Shown: positions 1-6,281, counted from the stretch's first letter. The stretch: 9,685 nt of DNA from Blastocatellia bacterium (GCA_016789295.1 JAEUQL010000103.1:1-9685); one strand, 5' to 3'. Translations and numbers: made by a program. The notes: generated by a model not told the origin, from the sequence alone.

Positions 1-367
1 CGAAGGTAGGTATACAATAGCTAGCACCTGCCTGCATAGCTTCTAGTATAAGACTTTCATCTATTTCATCTGCAACAACTATTGATACTGTTTCGGGGAT
101 CTGCTCTTGAACTCTTTTGAGTAGTTCTATGGCAGTACCGTCAGGAAGAAGAAATGCAGTGACTACAGCTTGAAAGTTTATTCCAGATGTGAGTGTCTTA
201 AAAGCCTCTAAGCAGTTTTTAGCACGGCTTATTTCGTAATTTGCATCCGATAGCACTGCCGATCTGAGAAACGCATCTTGGTCGTTAGTCTCAACTAGAA
301 GGATTCTGTCTTTTTCCGAAGAGGTGCTGATGTCAACACCTTCGAACAGTTTCTTGAAAATTTTCAT
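1..367 (-). CDS. Response-regulator receiver-domain protein, degenerate, 3' end outside window
   Basis: The first 122 codons are visible, from an ATG at 367 read leftward; the rest lies beyond base 1. After about 20 residues the protein follows a CheY-like receiver fold: strand DRILLVET (20-27), helix, strand FQAVVTAFLLPDG (65-77), strand VSIVVADE (94-101) and helix LILEAMQAGAS (107-117). The fold is recognisable but the phosphorylation chemistry is not. The residue four before the conserved Pro75, normally the phosphoacceptor Asp, is Ala71. The acidic pair near residue 26 is Glu-Thr, the usual Thr/Ser is Ala99, and the usual Lys near 121 is Thr. It is therefore probably a pseudo-receiver that signals without phosphorylation, or an N-terminal module of a larger regulator whose output domain is off the window. 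The SD is weak (GCGGA about 15 nt upstream). The gap to the upstream gene holds a structured inverted repeat. Confidence 0.8.
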   Translation of the reverse strand, partial: MKIFKKLFEGVDISTSSEKDRILLVETNDQDAFLRSAVLSDANYEISRAKNCLEAFKTLTSGINFQAVVTAFLLPDGTAIELLKRVQEQIPETVSIVVADEIDESLILEAMQAGASYCIPTF

Positions 368-415
368 GTTTTGTTAGAAAATTCCGCACTTAACTTTCAG
401 ATTACTTCTAGACTT

Positions 416-470
416 AACCTATTAGTGGGATGAGAGAGAGGAATTTCCTCTCTCTAAGAAAACATAGGTT
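416..470 (-). repeat. Nested inverted repeat between the amidotransferase gene and the receiver gene
   Basis: An inner perfect hairpin pairs 433-442 (agagagagga) with 446-455 (tcctctctct) around a 3-nt loop. An outer 7-bp stem pairs 416-422 (aacctat) with 464-470 (ataggtt). Read on the minus strand, it begins 2 nt after the amidotransferase stop codon and ends about 50 nt before the receiver start. No U-run follows the inner stem (CATCCCACT comes next), so it is not a textbook intrinsic terminator. It could stabilise a 3' end, end the transcript with Rho, or regulate the downstream gene. Confidence 0.6.
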
Positions 471-471
471 T

Positions 472-1383
472 TTATGCAATTTTTGCCATTTTCTCTATCT
501 TTTTACGGTGCTTAAGTGCTTCTACAAGGAAGTTTTCAAAGACTATCCTACCATCTCTGCAGTCATTTCTGTGCTCCCAGCGTGTGGGAAGCTTGTTCCA
601 GTCTTCAAAAGACTTCTCCAGGTGGTACTGCACAGTGTAAAAAAGCTGTCCATCGCCACGCTTTACCATCATTTGAATTGGACAGAGGTAGCTTTTGGCA
701 AGATTGGTAAACCCTTCTGGAACTCTGTCAACCATCAGACCGTGATTTTGCCAAACGCGCAAAACGTGTTTCTGATTACCTGCTTCCCAGAAGTAACTCA
801 TCTCGTCATCCATACCTTTGAAAATGGGATCTTCTGGTTTTGTGACTTTTATATAACGATACTCGTATTCGCGTATACGTCCATTGCGTTTCTTACGAGG
901 ATCTTTATAGTCAAGAGTAACTATCTCTGCTCCAAAACTGAGTCCAACCAGTTGATGTCCTCCACATATTCCAAGTACAGGAATAGAAGTCTTCTGCACG
1001 ATAGCTGCAAAGTTCTTTATAAGTTTTGTACTGTAGAGGTCAAAATCGCGCAGTGTGCCACTGATAATTATCACGTCTGGGTCAAAGCTTGCGAGAAGCT
1101 CTTCTGTAAATTCTGAAAGGTGTATGATCTTTGTGGACGGCTTCTTGACCAGTTTTACAATATTTTGGGTTATGTTTTCCAGAGCTAAACAAGCAATATG
1201 ACGCTCTTCCTGAAGCCATTTTAGAGGATCGTAATCAGCTTCCTGTCTTGCTGTTTCTGACAGATCTGTCTCATTTTTAAGTAGATTATCAATTATAAGT
1301 GCATTCATCACTTCGATTTTAGGGCGAAGCGGTTCATAGTAGCAGAAGGTCTTTTTGTTTAGGGATGCTAACTGATCTGACAT
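472..1383 (-). CDS. Class I glutamine amidotransferase-like protein
   Basis: This 303-residue protein has a class I (GuaA/TrpG-type) glutamine amidotransferase core. The nucleophile elbow is GICGGHQL with Cys140. The C-terminal partner motif VQYHLEK supplies His254 and Glu256, completing the Cys-His-Glu triad. IIISGT (106-111) occupies the oxyanion-strand position usually written SGGP, so that turn is altered. Such domains hydrolyse glutamine and pass ammonia to a synthase; none is fused here and none is adjacent, so the acceptor is unknown. The first strand (about 27-33, NALIIDN) is separated from the rest by an extra stretch of about 50 residues (35-85), absent from ordinary TrpG or GuaA domains. 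The ATG at 1383 has an AGAGAG SD about 8 nt upstream. It could also be an ammonia-independent gamma-glutamyl hydrolase-like enzyme. The domain call is secure; the pathway is not. Confidence 0.85.
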   Translation of the reverse strand: MSDQLASLNKKTFCYYEPLRPKIEVMNALIIDNLLKNETDLSETARQEADYDPLKWLQEERHIACLALENITQNIVKLVKKPSTKIIHLSEFTEELLASFDPDVIIISGTLRDFDLYSTKLIKNFAAIVQKTSIPVLGICGGHQLVGLSFGAEIVTLDYKDPRKKRNGRIREYEYRYIKVTKPEDPIFKGMDDEMSYFWEAGNQKHVLRVWQNHGLMVDRVPEGFTNLAKSYLCPIQMMVKRGDGQLFYTVQYHLEKSFEDWNKLPTRWEHRNDCRDGRIVFENFLVEALKHRKKIEKMAKIA

Positions 1384-1427
1384 TGGGTGCTCTCTTTTTT
1401 GCCGTGTAAAATCTGTTTTAATGACCT

Positions 1428-1455
1428 ATTTTAACAAAAACAGAAGGAGTGTCCA
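1428..1455 (-). promoter_or_regulatory. Candidate sigma70-type promoter of the amidotransferase gene
   Basis: On the minus strand, TGGACA (1455-1450) lies 16 bp before TAAAAT (1433-1428); each matches 5 of 6 consensus bases. The start would be near 1421, leaving a leader of about 37 nt. The -35 box falls in the loop of the upstream gene's terminator. Pattern match only. Confidence 0.4.
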
Positions 1456-1464
1456 ACCTTCTGT
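1436..1464 (-). terminator. Intrinsic terminator of the aspartate aminotransferase gene
   Basis: On the minus strand an 8-bp stem, ACAGAAGG (1464-1457) with CCTTCTGT (1447-1440), encloses a 9-nt loop and runs into TTTTG. It lies 11 nt after the aminotransferase stop codon. The U-run is short, so termination may be partial. Confidence 0.65.
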
Positions 1465-1475
1465 AGGCAAGAAAT

Positions 1476-2675
1476 CTAGCCTTTCACCAGCTTTACAATG
1501 GCTTCAGTCATTTTATCTATTGCGCGTTGTAGAATCTCCATAGATGTTGCATAGGATATGCGCAAATAGCCTTCTGTACCAAAAGCGGAGCCTGCAGTTA
1601 GGGCAATATGAGCTTCTTCTAAAAGGTAGTCAGCAAGATCTGCAGAACTTTTTATTTTTGAGTTCGAATCTAGAACCTTTTTAACATTTGGAAAAGCATA
1701 AAAAGCCCCTTCTGGTTCTACACACTCTATTCCTTCTATCTGATTAAGTGCAGGAATCAGATAGTCTCTACGACGGCGATACTCGTAAAGCATCTCTTTG
1801 AGGCTTTCTTGAGAGCCAGAAAGAGCTTCTATAGCCGCTTTTTGCGAGATGGAAGCCGGGTTTGAAGTTGAGTGGCTCTGAACTTTGACCATTTCTGCAA
1901 TCCAGTCTTGAGGCCCAAGAGCATAGCCCAACCGCCAACCAGTCATTGCGTATGTCTTTGAAAGAGAGCCTGAAACCAGGGTTCTAGCACGAAGCTCATC
2001 CCTAAGACTTGCTGCTGAGAAAGGTTTGTGGGGTTGATAAGTAAATTGGTAATAACACTCGTCAGAGAGTAACCAAAGATTATTTTTAACAACAACTTCT
2101 GCTATGCGCTCAAACTCCTTTGGATCAACTACTCTACCAGAGGGATTGGAAGGTGAATTGAGGATAAGCAGACGGCTTTTTGGTGTCAGGTGTGCTTCTA
2201 CCATCTCAGCAGTGAGCTGAAAACCATTAGATTCAGTGTCTATTATGACGGAGTTTGCACCTGCGAAAGTCACTATCTCAGGGAATGTCACCCAGTAAGG
2301 TGCAGGTATGAGTACATCATCACCAGGGTTGATAAGCGTTACTATTGCGTTGAATATGGTCTGTTTTCCACCTGCAGAGACTACTACTTGCTGAGGGTTG
2401 TAGTTTGCACCTGTGTTAGCTGCTATGTAATCAATGATAGCACGTTTGATTTCGACTGTTCCTGCTGCTGGTGTGTATCGCGTGAAGTTCTCATCGATAG
2501 CCTTATGAGCAGCCAATTTAATATTGTTAGGTGTATTAAAATCTGGCTCGCCTGCACCAAGATCATAGACTTCGTAGCCTGCCCTGCGCAGATTCTCAGC
2601 CTTCTGTAGAACAGCCAAAGTGGAAGAGCTTTGCATTGAAGCAACTCTTTGAGCCGGTATGAAATTTGTAGTCAT
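1476..2675 (-). CDS. aspC: Aspartate aminotransferase, PLP-dependent fold type I, class Iγ
   Basis: This 399-residue, full-length cytosolic enzyme should transfer the amino group between aspartate/2-oxoglutarate and oxaloacetate/glutamate. The hallmarks are all present: AGEPDF near 41-46, SAGGKQ (100-105), PYW (126-128), SPSNPSG with Asn177, Asp205 in SDECYY for the PLP pyridine nitrogen, the Schiff-base Lys240 in GSLSKTYAMTGWRLGY, and Arg372 in LRISYATS for the substrate carboxylate. The pattern resembles the Thermus/Bacillus Iγ group rather than E. coli AspC, so aspB would be an equally fair symbol. The position after RVASM, a lysine in the Thermus enzyme as I recall it, is Gln15 here, which may bear on whether it also uses prephenate. 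The ATG at 2675 has an AAAGAGA SD about 8 nt upstream. It lies 92 nt after coaD and is followed by its own terminator. Confidence 0.93.
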   Translation of the reverse strand: MTTNFIPAQRVASMQSSSTLAVLQKAENLRRAGYEVYDLGAGEPDFNTPNNIKLAAHKAIDENFTRYTPAAGTVEIKRAIIDYIAANTGANYNPQQVVVSAGGKQTIFNAIVTLINPGDDVLIPAPYWVTFPEIVTFAGANSVIIDTESNGFQLTAEMVEAHLTPKSRLLILNSPSNPSGRVVDPKEFERIAEVVVKNNLWLLSDECYYQFTYQPHKPFSAASLRDELRARTLVSGSLSKTYAMTGWRLGYALGPQDWIAEMVKVQSHSTSNPASISQKAAIEALSGSQESLKEMLYEYRRRRDYLIPALNQIEGIECVEPEGAFYAFPNVKKVLDSNSKIKSSADLADYLLEEAHIALTAGSAFGTEGYLRISYATSMEILQRAIDKMTEAIVKLVKG

Positions 2676-2707
2676 TATATTATTCTCTTTGTACTATTTA
2701 ATTACTA

Positions 2708-2725
2708 ACAAAGCTTTCTGAAAGC
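2708..2725 (-). terminator. Possible weak terminator or short palindrome after coaD
   Basis: The palindrome GCTTTC-T-GAAAGC (2713-2725) lies 42 nt past the coaD stop. On the minus strand it is followed only by TTTGTTAG. With a 5-6 bp stem and a poor U-run it could equally be a protein-binding site in the aminotransferase leader. Confidence 0.25.
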
Positions 2726-2767
2726 CAAAACTAAATATCATCTACTTCAGTTTTTCTTAACACAAAA

Positions 2768-3244
2768 CTATCTCATCTTTTCTCGTAATCTCTGTTCAAC
2801 AATCTCTGGTACAAGACCGTCTACAGAGCCGCCCAATTTGCAAACCTCTTTCACAAGACGTGAACTCAGATAGCTGTAAGATTCAGCAGCCATCAGAAAG
2901 ACCGTCTCTATTTGTGGAGCAAGCTTACGGTTCATTAGTGCCATTTGTAGTTCGTATTCATAGTCAGAGATTGCTCGTATACCTCTGATTATGCAATCGG
3001 CCTGTTTGTTAATGGCATAATGAACTAACAGCCCATCAAATGTGTCTACATGTATCCTTGGCCATTTTGAGCAGACTTCACGTATTATTTCCAGTCTTTC
3101 TTTGAGGTCAAAGAGCGGATTTTTGTCAATGTTGACAAGAACAGCTATTATCAGTTCATCGAACATCTTATGTGCTCGTTCTATAACATCTAGATGTCCG
3201 TTGGTAAGAGGATCGAAACTACCTGGATAGATTGCCCTGTGCAT
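2768..3244 (-). CDS. coaD: Phosphopantetheine adenylyltransferase
   Basis: CoaD catalyses the penultimate step of coenzyme A synthesis, joining ATP and 4'-phosphopantetheine to give dephospho-CoA and pyrophosphate. The 158-residue length is typical. YPGSFDPLTNGH (6-17) carries the nucleotidyltransferase TxGH signature (Thr14, Gly16, His17). KNPLF (41-45), RGIRAISDYEYE (87-98) and ESYSYLSSRLVKE (121-133, the ISSxxxR/K-type motif) are all intact. The ATG at 3244 is preceded by an AGAGA SD 7 nt away. It sits between larE (79 nt upstream) and the aminotransferase (92 nt downstream); no functional link between the three is evident, and shared transcription is possible but unproven. Confidence 0.97.
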   Translation of the reverse strand: MHRAIYPGSFDPLTNGHLDVIERAHKMFDELIIAVLVNIDKNPLFDLKERLEIIREVCSKWPRIHVDTFDGLLVHYAINKQADCIIRGIRAISDYEYELQMALMNRKLAPQIETVFLMAAESYSYLSSRLVKEVCKLGGSVDGLVPEIVEQRLREKMR

Positions 3245-3323
3245 AAATTGTCTCTGAAATCAAAGTAATGGTTGAGTAGGTAGCACTATATATCGGCTCT
3301 ATAAAATGGTGCAATCTCTTTTT

Positions 3324-4193
3324 TCAGCCTTGCCTACTGTTTAAGACTTCATTCATAGAGCCTGTGCGGTAGCCTTCTAAGTCGAGTGTTACATACTTAA
3401 ACCCTATGGCTTTGAGTCCTTTGGCCATACTTTCTGCCATTTCTGGGCTGAGGGCTTTGTGGAGTTCTTCAACTCCGATCTCTATTCGAGCAATGTCTCC
3501 ATGGTGGCGTAGCCGACAGACACTAAACCCAAGTGAACGTAAAAACTGTTCTCCACGGTCGATTTCAGAAAGCTTCTCAAAAGTTATACTATTTCCATAA
3601 GGTACGCGAGATGATAGACATGCAGAAGCAGGTTTATCCCAAACATTCAAATTGGCACGCTTTGCCATTGCACGCACATCAGCTTTGGTCATAGCTGCTT
3701 CAATTAGTGGAGATCTAACGCCTAACTCTCTCGCAGCCGTCATACCAGGTCTGAAATCCCCTGTGTCATCAAGGTTGTTGCCATCCAGTACATAAGATAT
3801 TGAACGATTGCGTGCTATAGAAGTCAGTTTCGTAAACAGCTCGTGTTTGCAGTAGTAACAGCGATTGGGTGCATTGTTGCGATAACCTTCTTCTTCCATT
3901 TCGTCTGTATCGATGATCTCGTGCTTGATATTGTATTGAGCTGTAAACTGCACAGTCTCTTGTCTCTGGTGTGAAGGGTAGCTGGCACTGTCGCCGGTGA
4001 TCGCAACGGCTCTGTCTCCAAGCTCTTGTGCAGCAATGTAGCTCAAATAGGCACTATCTACGCCACCAGAGAGTGCCACAATCACTGAATCCATTTCACG
4101 CAGCAGCTTTCTAAGTGTCTCTTCTTTCTCTTCTGCGCGTTCTGGCAGACCAACAAAGTCGATTACAGGCAGTCGTCTTTCGTTCAAAGCCAT
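3324..4193 (-). CDS. larE: ATP-dependent sacrificial sulfur transferase, LarE family
   Basis: LarE proteins adenylate a nicotinate-derived carboxylate and insert sulfur, making the nickel-pincer cofactor of lactate racemase and related enzymes. The PP-loop SGGVDS (42-47) binds ATP. ASACLSSR (189-196) holds Cys192, equivalent to the sacrificial Cys of Lactobacillus LarE. Cys112 and Cys115 (RCYYCK) are also present; a CxxC plus this third Cys is the arrangement reported for [4Fe-4S]-dependent LarE enzymes, which supply sulfur catalytically. I chose the ATG at 4193 (289 residues) because AGTTTGAGGAAG lies upstream at SD distance, the length then fits the family, and it clears the divergent gene. 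The longer frame to 4274 would overlap that gene's start. No larA, larB or larC is visible, so the acceptor pathway is unconfirmed. Confidence 0.88.
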   Translation of the reverse strand: MALNERRLPVIDFVGLPERAEEKEETLRKLLREMDSVIVALSGGVDSAYLSYIAAQELGDRAVAITGDSASYPSHQRQETVQFTAQYNIKHEIIDTDEMEEEGYRNNAPNRCYYCKHELFTKLTSIARNRSISYVLDGNNLDDTGDFRPGMTAARELGVRSPLIEAAMTKADVRAMAKRANLNVWDKPASACLSSRVPYGNSITFEKLSEIDRGEQFLRSLGFSVCRLRHHGDIARIEIGVEELHKALSPEMAESMAKGLKAIGFKYVTLDLEGYRTGSMNEVLNSRQG

Positions 4194-4232
4194 CTCTTCT
4201 ACTTCCTCAAACTTTGATCCTTGTATCGCAAC

Positions 4233-4261
4233 ATCATATCTGTATGTGTTAGAATCGTCGA
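4233..4261 (-). promoter_or_regulatory. Candidate larE promoter
   Basis: On the minus strand TCGACG (4261-4256) lies 17 bp before TATGAT (4238-4233), matching 4/6 and 5/6. The predicted start near 4226 leaves a leader of about 33 nt that contains the SD of the 4193 start. It supports the shorter larE start, since the longer one would begin upstream of this promoter. Confidence 0.4.
4248..4255 (+). promoter_or_regulatory. Possible extended -10 for the TPR gene
   Basis: TGTTAGAAT (4247-4255) fits an extended -10 (TG-n-TAGAAT, 5/6), but no -35 stands out. Transcription would start close to 4262, almost on the ATG at 4263, implying a leaderless or near-leaderless message. This agrees with the absence of a good SD before that ATG. 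Weak evidence. Confidence 0.22.
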
Positions 4262-4262
4262 G

Positions 4263-5657
4263 ATGAGTCACCAAACTATTAGGAAAATCTTACTCCTTCT
4301 AATACTTCTTATATCTCTATCAGCTCCAGTGCAAGCTGCTCTGGCAGGCCAAGATAACGCCCTAGAGATCTATAACCAAGCACAACAAGCCCACGAGAAA
4401 GGTGATCTTACAAAGGCCATAATGCTCTACAAAGAAGTGATCAAACTTCTTCCTGAAAATTTTGAGCCAAAGTACCAATGTGCAGCAGCGTGTCTTTCAT
4501 TAGATAGTGCTGAAAGTAACCGAGAGGCTCTAGCACTGATGAAGCAGGTAGTGGAAAGTAAGCCCGACTTTGCACGTGGCCACTTTGCACTAGGTGTTGC
4601 TGCATTACGAGTCGGAGAGCCGGCTGAAACTTCACTCAGAAAAGCATTAGAACTCGATCCTTCCATTTCTGCAGCTCGTCTTCCTCTAGCTGAGATAGTT
4701 ATTGCAAAAAAATCTTACAAAGAGGCAGAACAGTTGCTGGCACCTCTGTTTTCACAAGATCTGCTGGATAGAGAAGGTTTACTGCTACTAGCACTTGCAC
4801 AACATAAGCAAGGAAAGCTAAAAGAGTCTATAGAGAGTTATAACAGAGTTTTGGCCAAAGGGAGAGATGCAGAAGCTCTTTTTCAAAGAGGCCAAATCTA
4901 TCTTTCACAAAAAAACTACTCTGCTGCTGTAGCAGACTTGAGACTTGCTTATGAAGCCAGTGGAGAAGTAGAGACAGGCTTGCTACTAGCAGAAGCTCAC
5001 ACACAGAATGGAGAGAAAGAGAAAGCTTCAGAACTTGCAAAAGTATTACTGGAAAAGAGTTCTGACCAGCAGTTACGAGCCAAGATAGCAGACCTTCTTG
5101 CCGACGTTAACAGAGAAGATGCAACAAAAGCAGCAGAAGAACTAGAGAAATTACTTGCTTCAGATCCAAAAAATATATCTTATCTTGTTAGGCTGGGTGA
5201 AATTTACAACAGCAGTAGTCCAGAAAAGGCTGTAGAGTATTGGCAGAAAGCTATGTCTATTTCTCCAAAACTCGACTACAGAATAGGGCTTGCCTCTGCC
5301 CTTCTCAAATCGCAACGCTTTGACGATGCCATAAGTGAGTTTGGTTTGGTGCTTGCGCAAGACAGCGAGTCTTATGAGGCTCATGCAGGGCTTGCACTTG
5401 CATACTTCAAGAAAGAGTTCTTTCCACCATCTGCACAGCACTTTATATGGATGGTCAACAAAAAGCCCGAAATAGTAATAAATTTCTACTTTCTGGCTAT
5501 CTGTTTTGATCGCATGGATGATTACGCTCAGGCTCTTAAGGCATACGAGATCTTCCTCAAAGTAGCCGATCCACGGATTCATCAGTTAGAAATAGAGAAG
5601 GTTAACCTAAGAATGCCAAGCCTTAAAAGACAATTGGAGAGGACAAAGAAGAGATGA
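4263..5657 (+). CDS. Exported TPR-repeat protein of unknown function
   Basis: This protein has 464 residues. The N-terminus is a signal peptide: basic start MSHQTIRK, hydrophobic core (9-20) and a likely cleavage after PVQA (residue 25). There is no lipobox cysteine, so a periplasmic or secreted soluble product is expected. The rest is helical tetratricopeptide repeats; clear units start near 34 (EIYNQAQQAHEKGDLTKA), 104, 172 (GLLLLALAQHKQGKLKES), 204 (AEALFQRGQIYLSQKNYS), 306, 338, 371 and 407. The repeats form a superhelical scaffold for binding partners; no catalytic domain is seen. It ends in a basic tail (LKRQLERTKKR). The ATG at 4263 was chosen over an in-frame TTG at 4221 because it starts the signal peptide directly and avoids an odd 14-residue leader. 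It overlaps the next gene by four bases (ATGA), so the two are probably made and used together. Confidence 0.85.
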   Translation: MSHQTIRKILLLLILLISLSAPVQAALAGQDNALEIYNQAQQAHEKGDLTKAIMLYKEVIKLLPENFEPKYQCAAACLSLDSAESNREALALMKQVVESKPDFARGHFALGVAALRVGEPAETSLRKALELDPSISAARLPLAEIVIAKKSYKEAEQLLAPLFSQDLLDREGLLLLALAQHKQGKLKESIESYNRVLAKGRDAEALFQRGQIYLSQKNYSAAVADLRLAYEASGEVETGLLLAEAHTQNGEKEKASELAKVLLEKSSDQQLRAKIADLLADVNREDATKAAEELEKLLASDPKNISYLVRLGEIYNSSSPEKAVEYWQKAMSISPKLDYRIGLASALLKSQRFDDAISEFGLVLAQDSESYEAHAGLALAYFKKEFFPPSAQHFIWMVNKKPEIVINFYFLAICFDRMDDYAQALKAYEIFLKVADPRIHQLEIEKVNLRMPSLKRQLERTKKR

Positions 5658-6208
5658 GACTGCTAATAGCTTTTCTCCTTATCTGCTTTCTCTCTTACTC
5701 AAGCTCTGCCAAAGACTACTTAAATGAACAAGAAGTAGATAGAGTAAGAGAAGCACAAGAGATAGACAAAAGAACCATGGTCTTTCTAAAAATTGCCACT
5801 CGAAGACTAGACACAATTTTGGGAGTAAAAACTGTGGAGGTGCCACAGCCAGCCAAGAAGAAAGATAAGAAAGAGAAGAAAAAAGAGAAGAAAAAAGAGA
5901 AAGAAGAAGAGGAGTTGAGCCAAGACTACGGTCCAGATCCAGTTGGCTCTACTTCACAACTGCTTGCTGGGTACACAAATGCTATTGTAGAGATGATGGA
6001 CAAGATAGACGATGCCTATGAAAAACGTAAAGATGATCCAAAACTTTCGAAGGCATTAGAGAAAGTACGTGAGGGTGGAAAAGAGCAGTTAGGGCGACTT
6101 GAGCAGGTACGGGCAAAACTCAAGAGCGATGAAGAGCAAAGACTGCTTGAAAAGGCTATCGAAACTGTTAAAATGGCCGTCCTGGGTGCGAGCGAGTTTG
6201 ATAAATAG
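5654..6208 (+). CDS. Small exported Lys/Glu-rich helical protein, unknown function
   Basis: I do not recognise this 184-residue protein. It begins with a signal peptide (MRLLIAFLLICFLSYSSSA, cleavage likely after 19). Next come an amphipathic helical segment (22-56, including KIATRRLDTILG), a highly charged block (68-88, almost only Lys and Glu with one Asp), a short linker and a long predicted helix (103-175) rich in charged residues with heptad-like spacing, suggesting a coiled coil. The Cys at 11 lies too early in the signal to be a convincing lipobox. The start codon overlaps the stop of the TPR gene (ATGA), which implies translational coupling and probably a joint function in the periplasm. 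The charged block could contact an anionic surface (nucleic acid, LPS, peptidoglycan or teichoic-like polymer) or a TPR groove; this is inference only. Confidence 0.75.
   Translation: MRLLIAFLLICFLSYSSSAKDYLNEQEVDRVREAQEIDKRTMVFLKIATRRLDTILGVKTVEVPQPAKKKDKKEKKKEKKKEKEEEELSQDYGPDPVGSTSQLLAGYTNAIVEMMDKIDDAYEKRKDDPKLSKALEKVREGGKEQLGRLEQVRAKLKSDEEQRLLEKAIETVKMAVLGASEFDK
5867..5914 (+). repeat. 48-nt pure-purine tract
   Basis: Every base from 5867 to 5914 is A or G, with gagaagaaaaaa occurring twice in tandem. It encodes most of the Lys/Glu block of the small exported protein. Simple repeat expansion probably produced it, and its length may vary between strains. Confidence 0.7.
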
Positions 6209-6239
6209 CTTTTTTAGTAGAACCGAGCTTCCAGTAAAT

Positions 6240-6274
6240 TTTTAACTCCAATTAGATTAAGCTTTTGACTCCAA
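6240..6274 (+). repeat. Imperfect direct repeat upstream of rpsU
   Basis: TTTTAACTCCAA (6240-6251) and TTTTGACTCCAA (6263-6274) match at 11 of 12 positions with starts 23 bp apart, and each is followed within 3 nt by AGAT. The second copy ends 20 nt before the rpsU start codon. It may be a tandem operator on one face of the helix, or a small local duplication. Confidence 0.5.
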
Positions 6275-6281
6275 GATAGAT

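Noticed and set aside
430..1116. 228-codon open frame on the plus strand
   Set aside because: It lies antisense within the amidotransferase gene, whose triad motifs are clear. The product has no recognisable motif and odd composition (Cys/Phe/Tyr-rich).
2190..2609. 139-codon plus-strand frame
   Set aside because: Antisense shadow of the aminotransferase; Cys/Tyr-rich with no motif.
3287..3314. Promoter for coaD (TTGCAC-16 bp-TATATA on the minus strand)
   Set aside because: Only 3/6 and 4/6 matches; not better than chance in an A/T-rich gap.
5160..5582. 140-codon minus-strand frame
   Set aside because: Antisense to the TPR gene, no SD and no family resemblance.
5654..5710. Lipoprotein reading of the small exported protein via Cys11
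   Set aside because: The cysteine is inside the hydrophobic core, only 10 residues from the start, and the following residues do not fit a lipobox; SSA-K at 19/20 is a better signal peptidase I site.
5876..5900. A-rich runs as a programmed -1 frameshift site
   Set aside because: The six-A runs read as AAG AAA AAA GAG in frame. They are not in the A-AAA-AAG register and are shorter than runs usually needed for transcriptional slippage; the frame is open and continuous.
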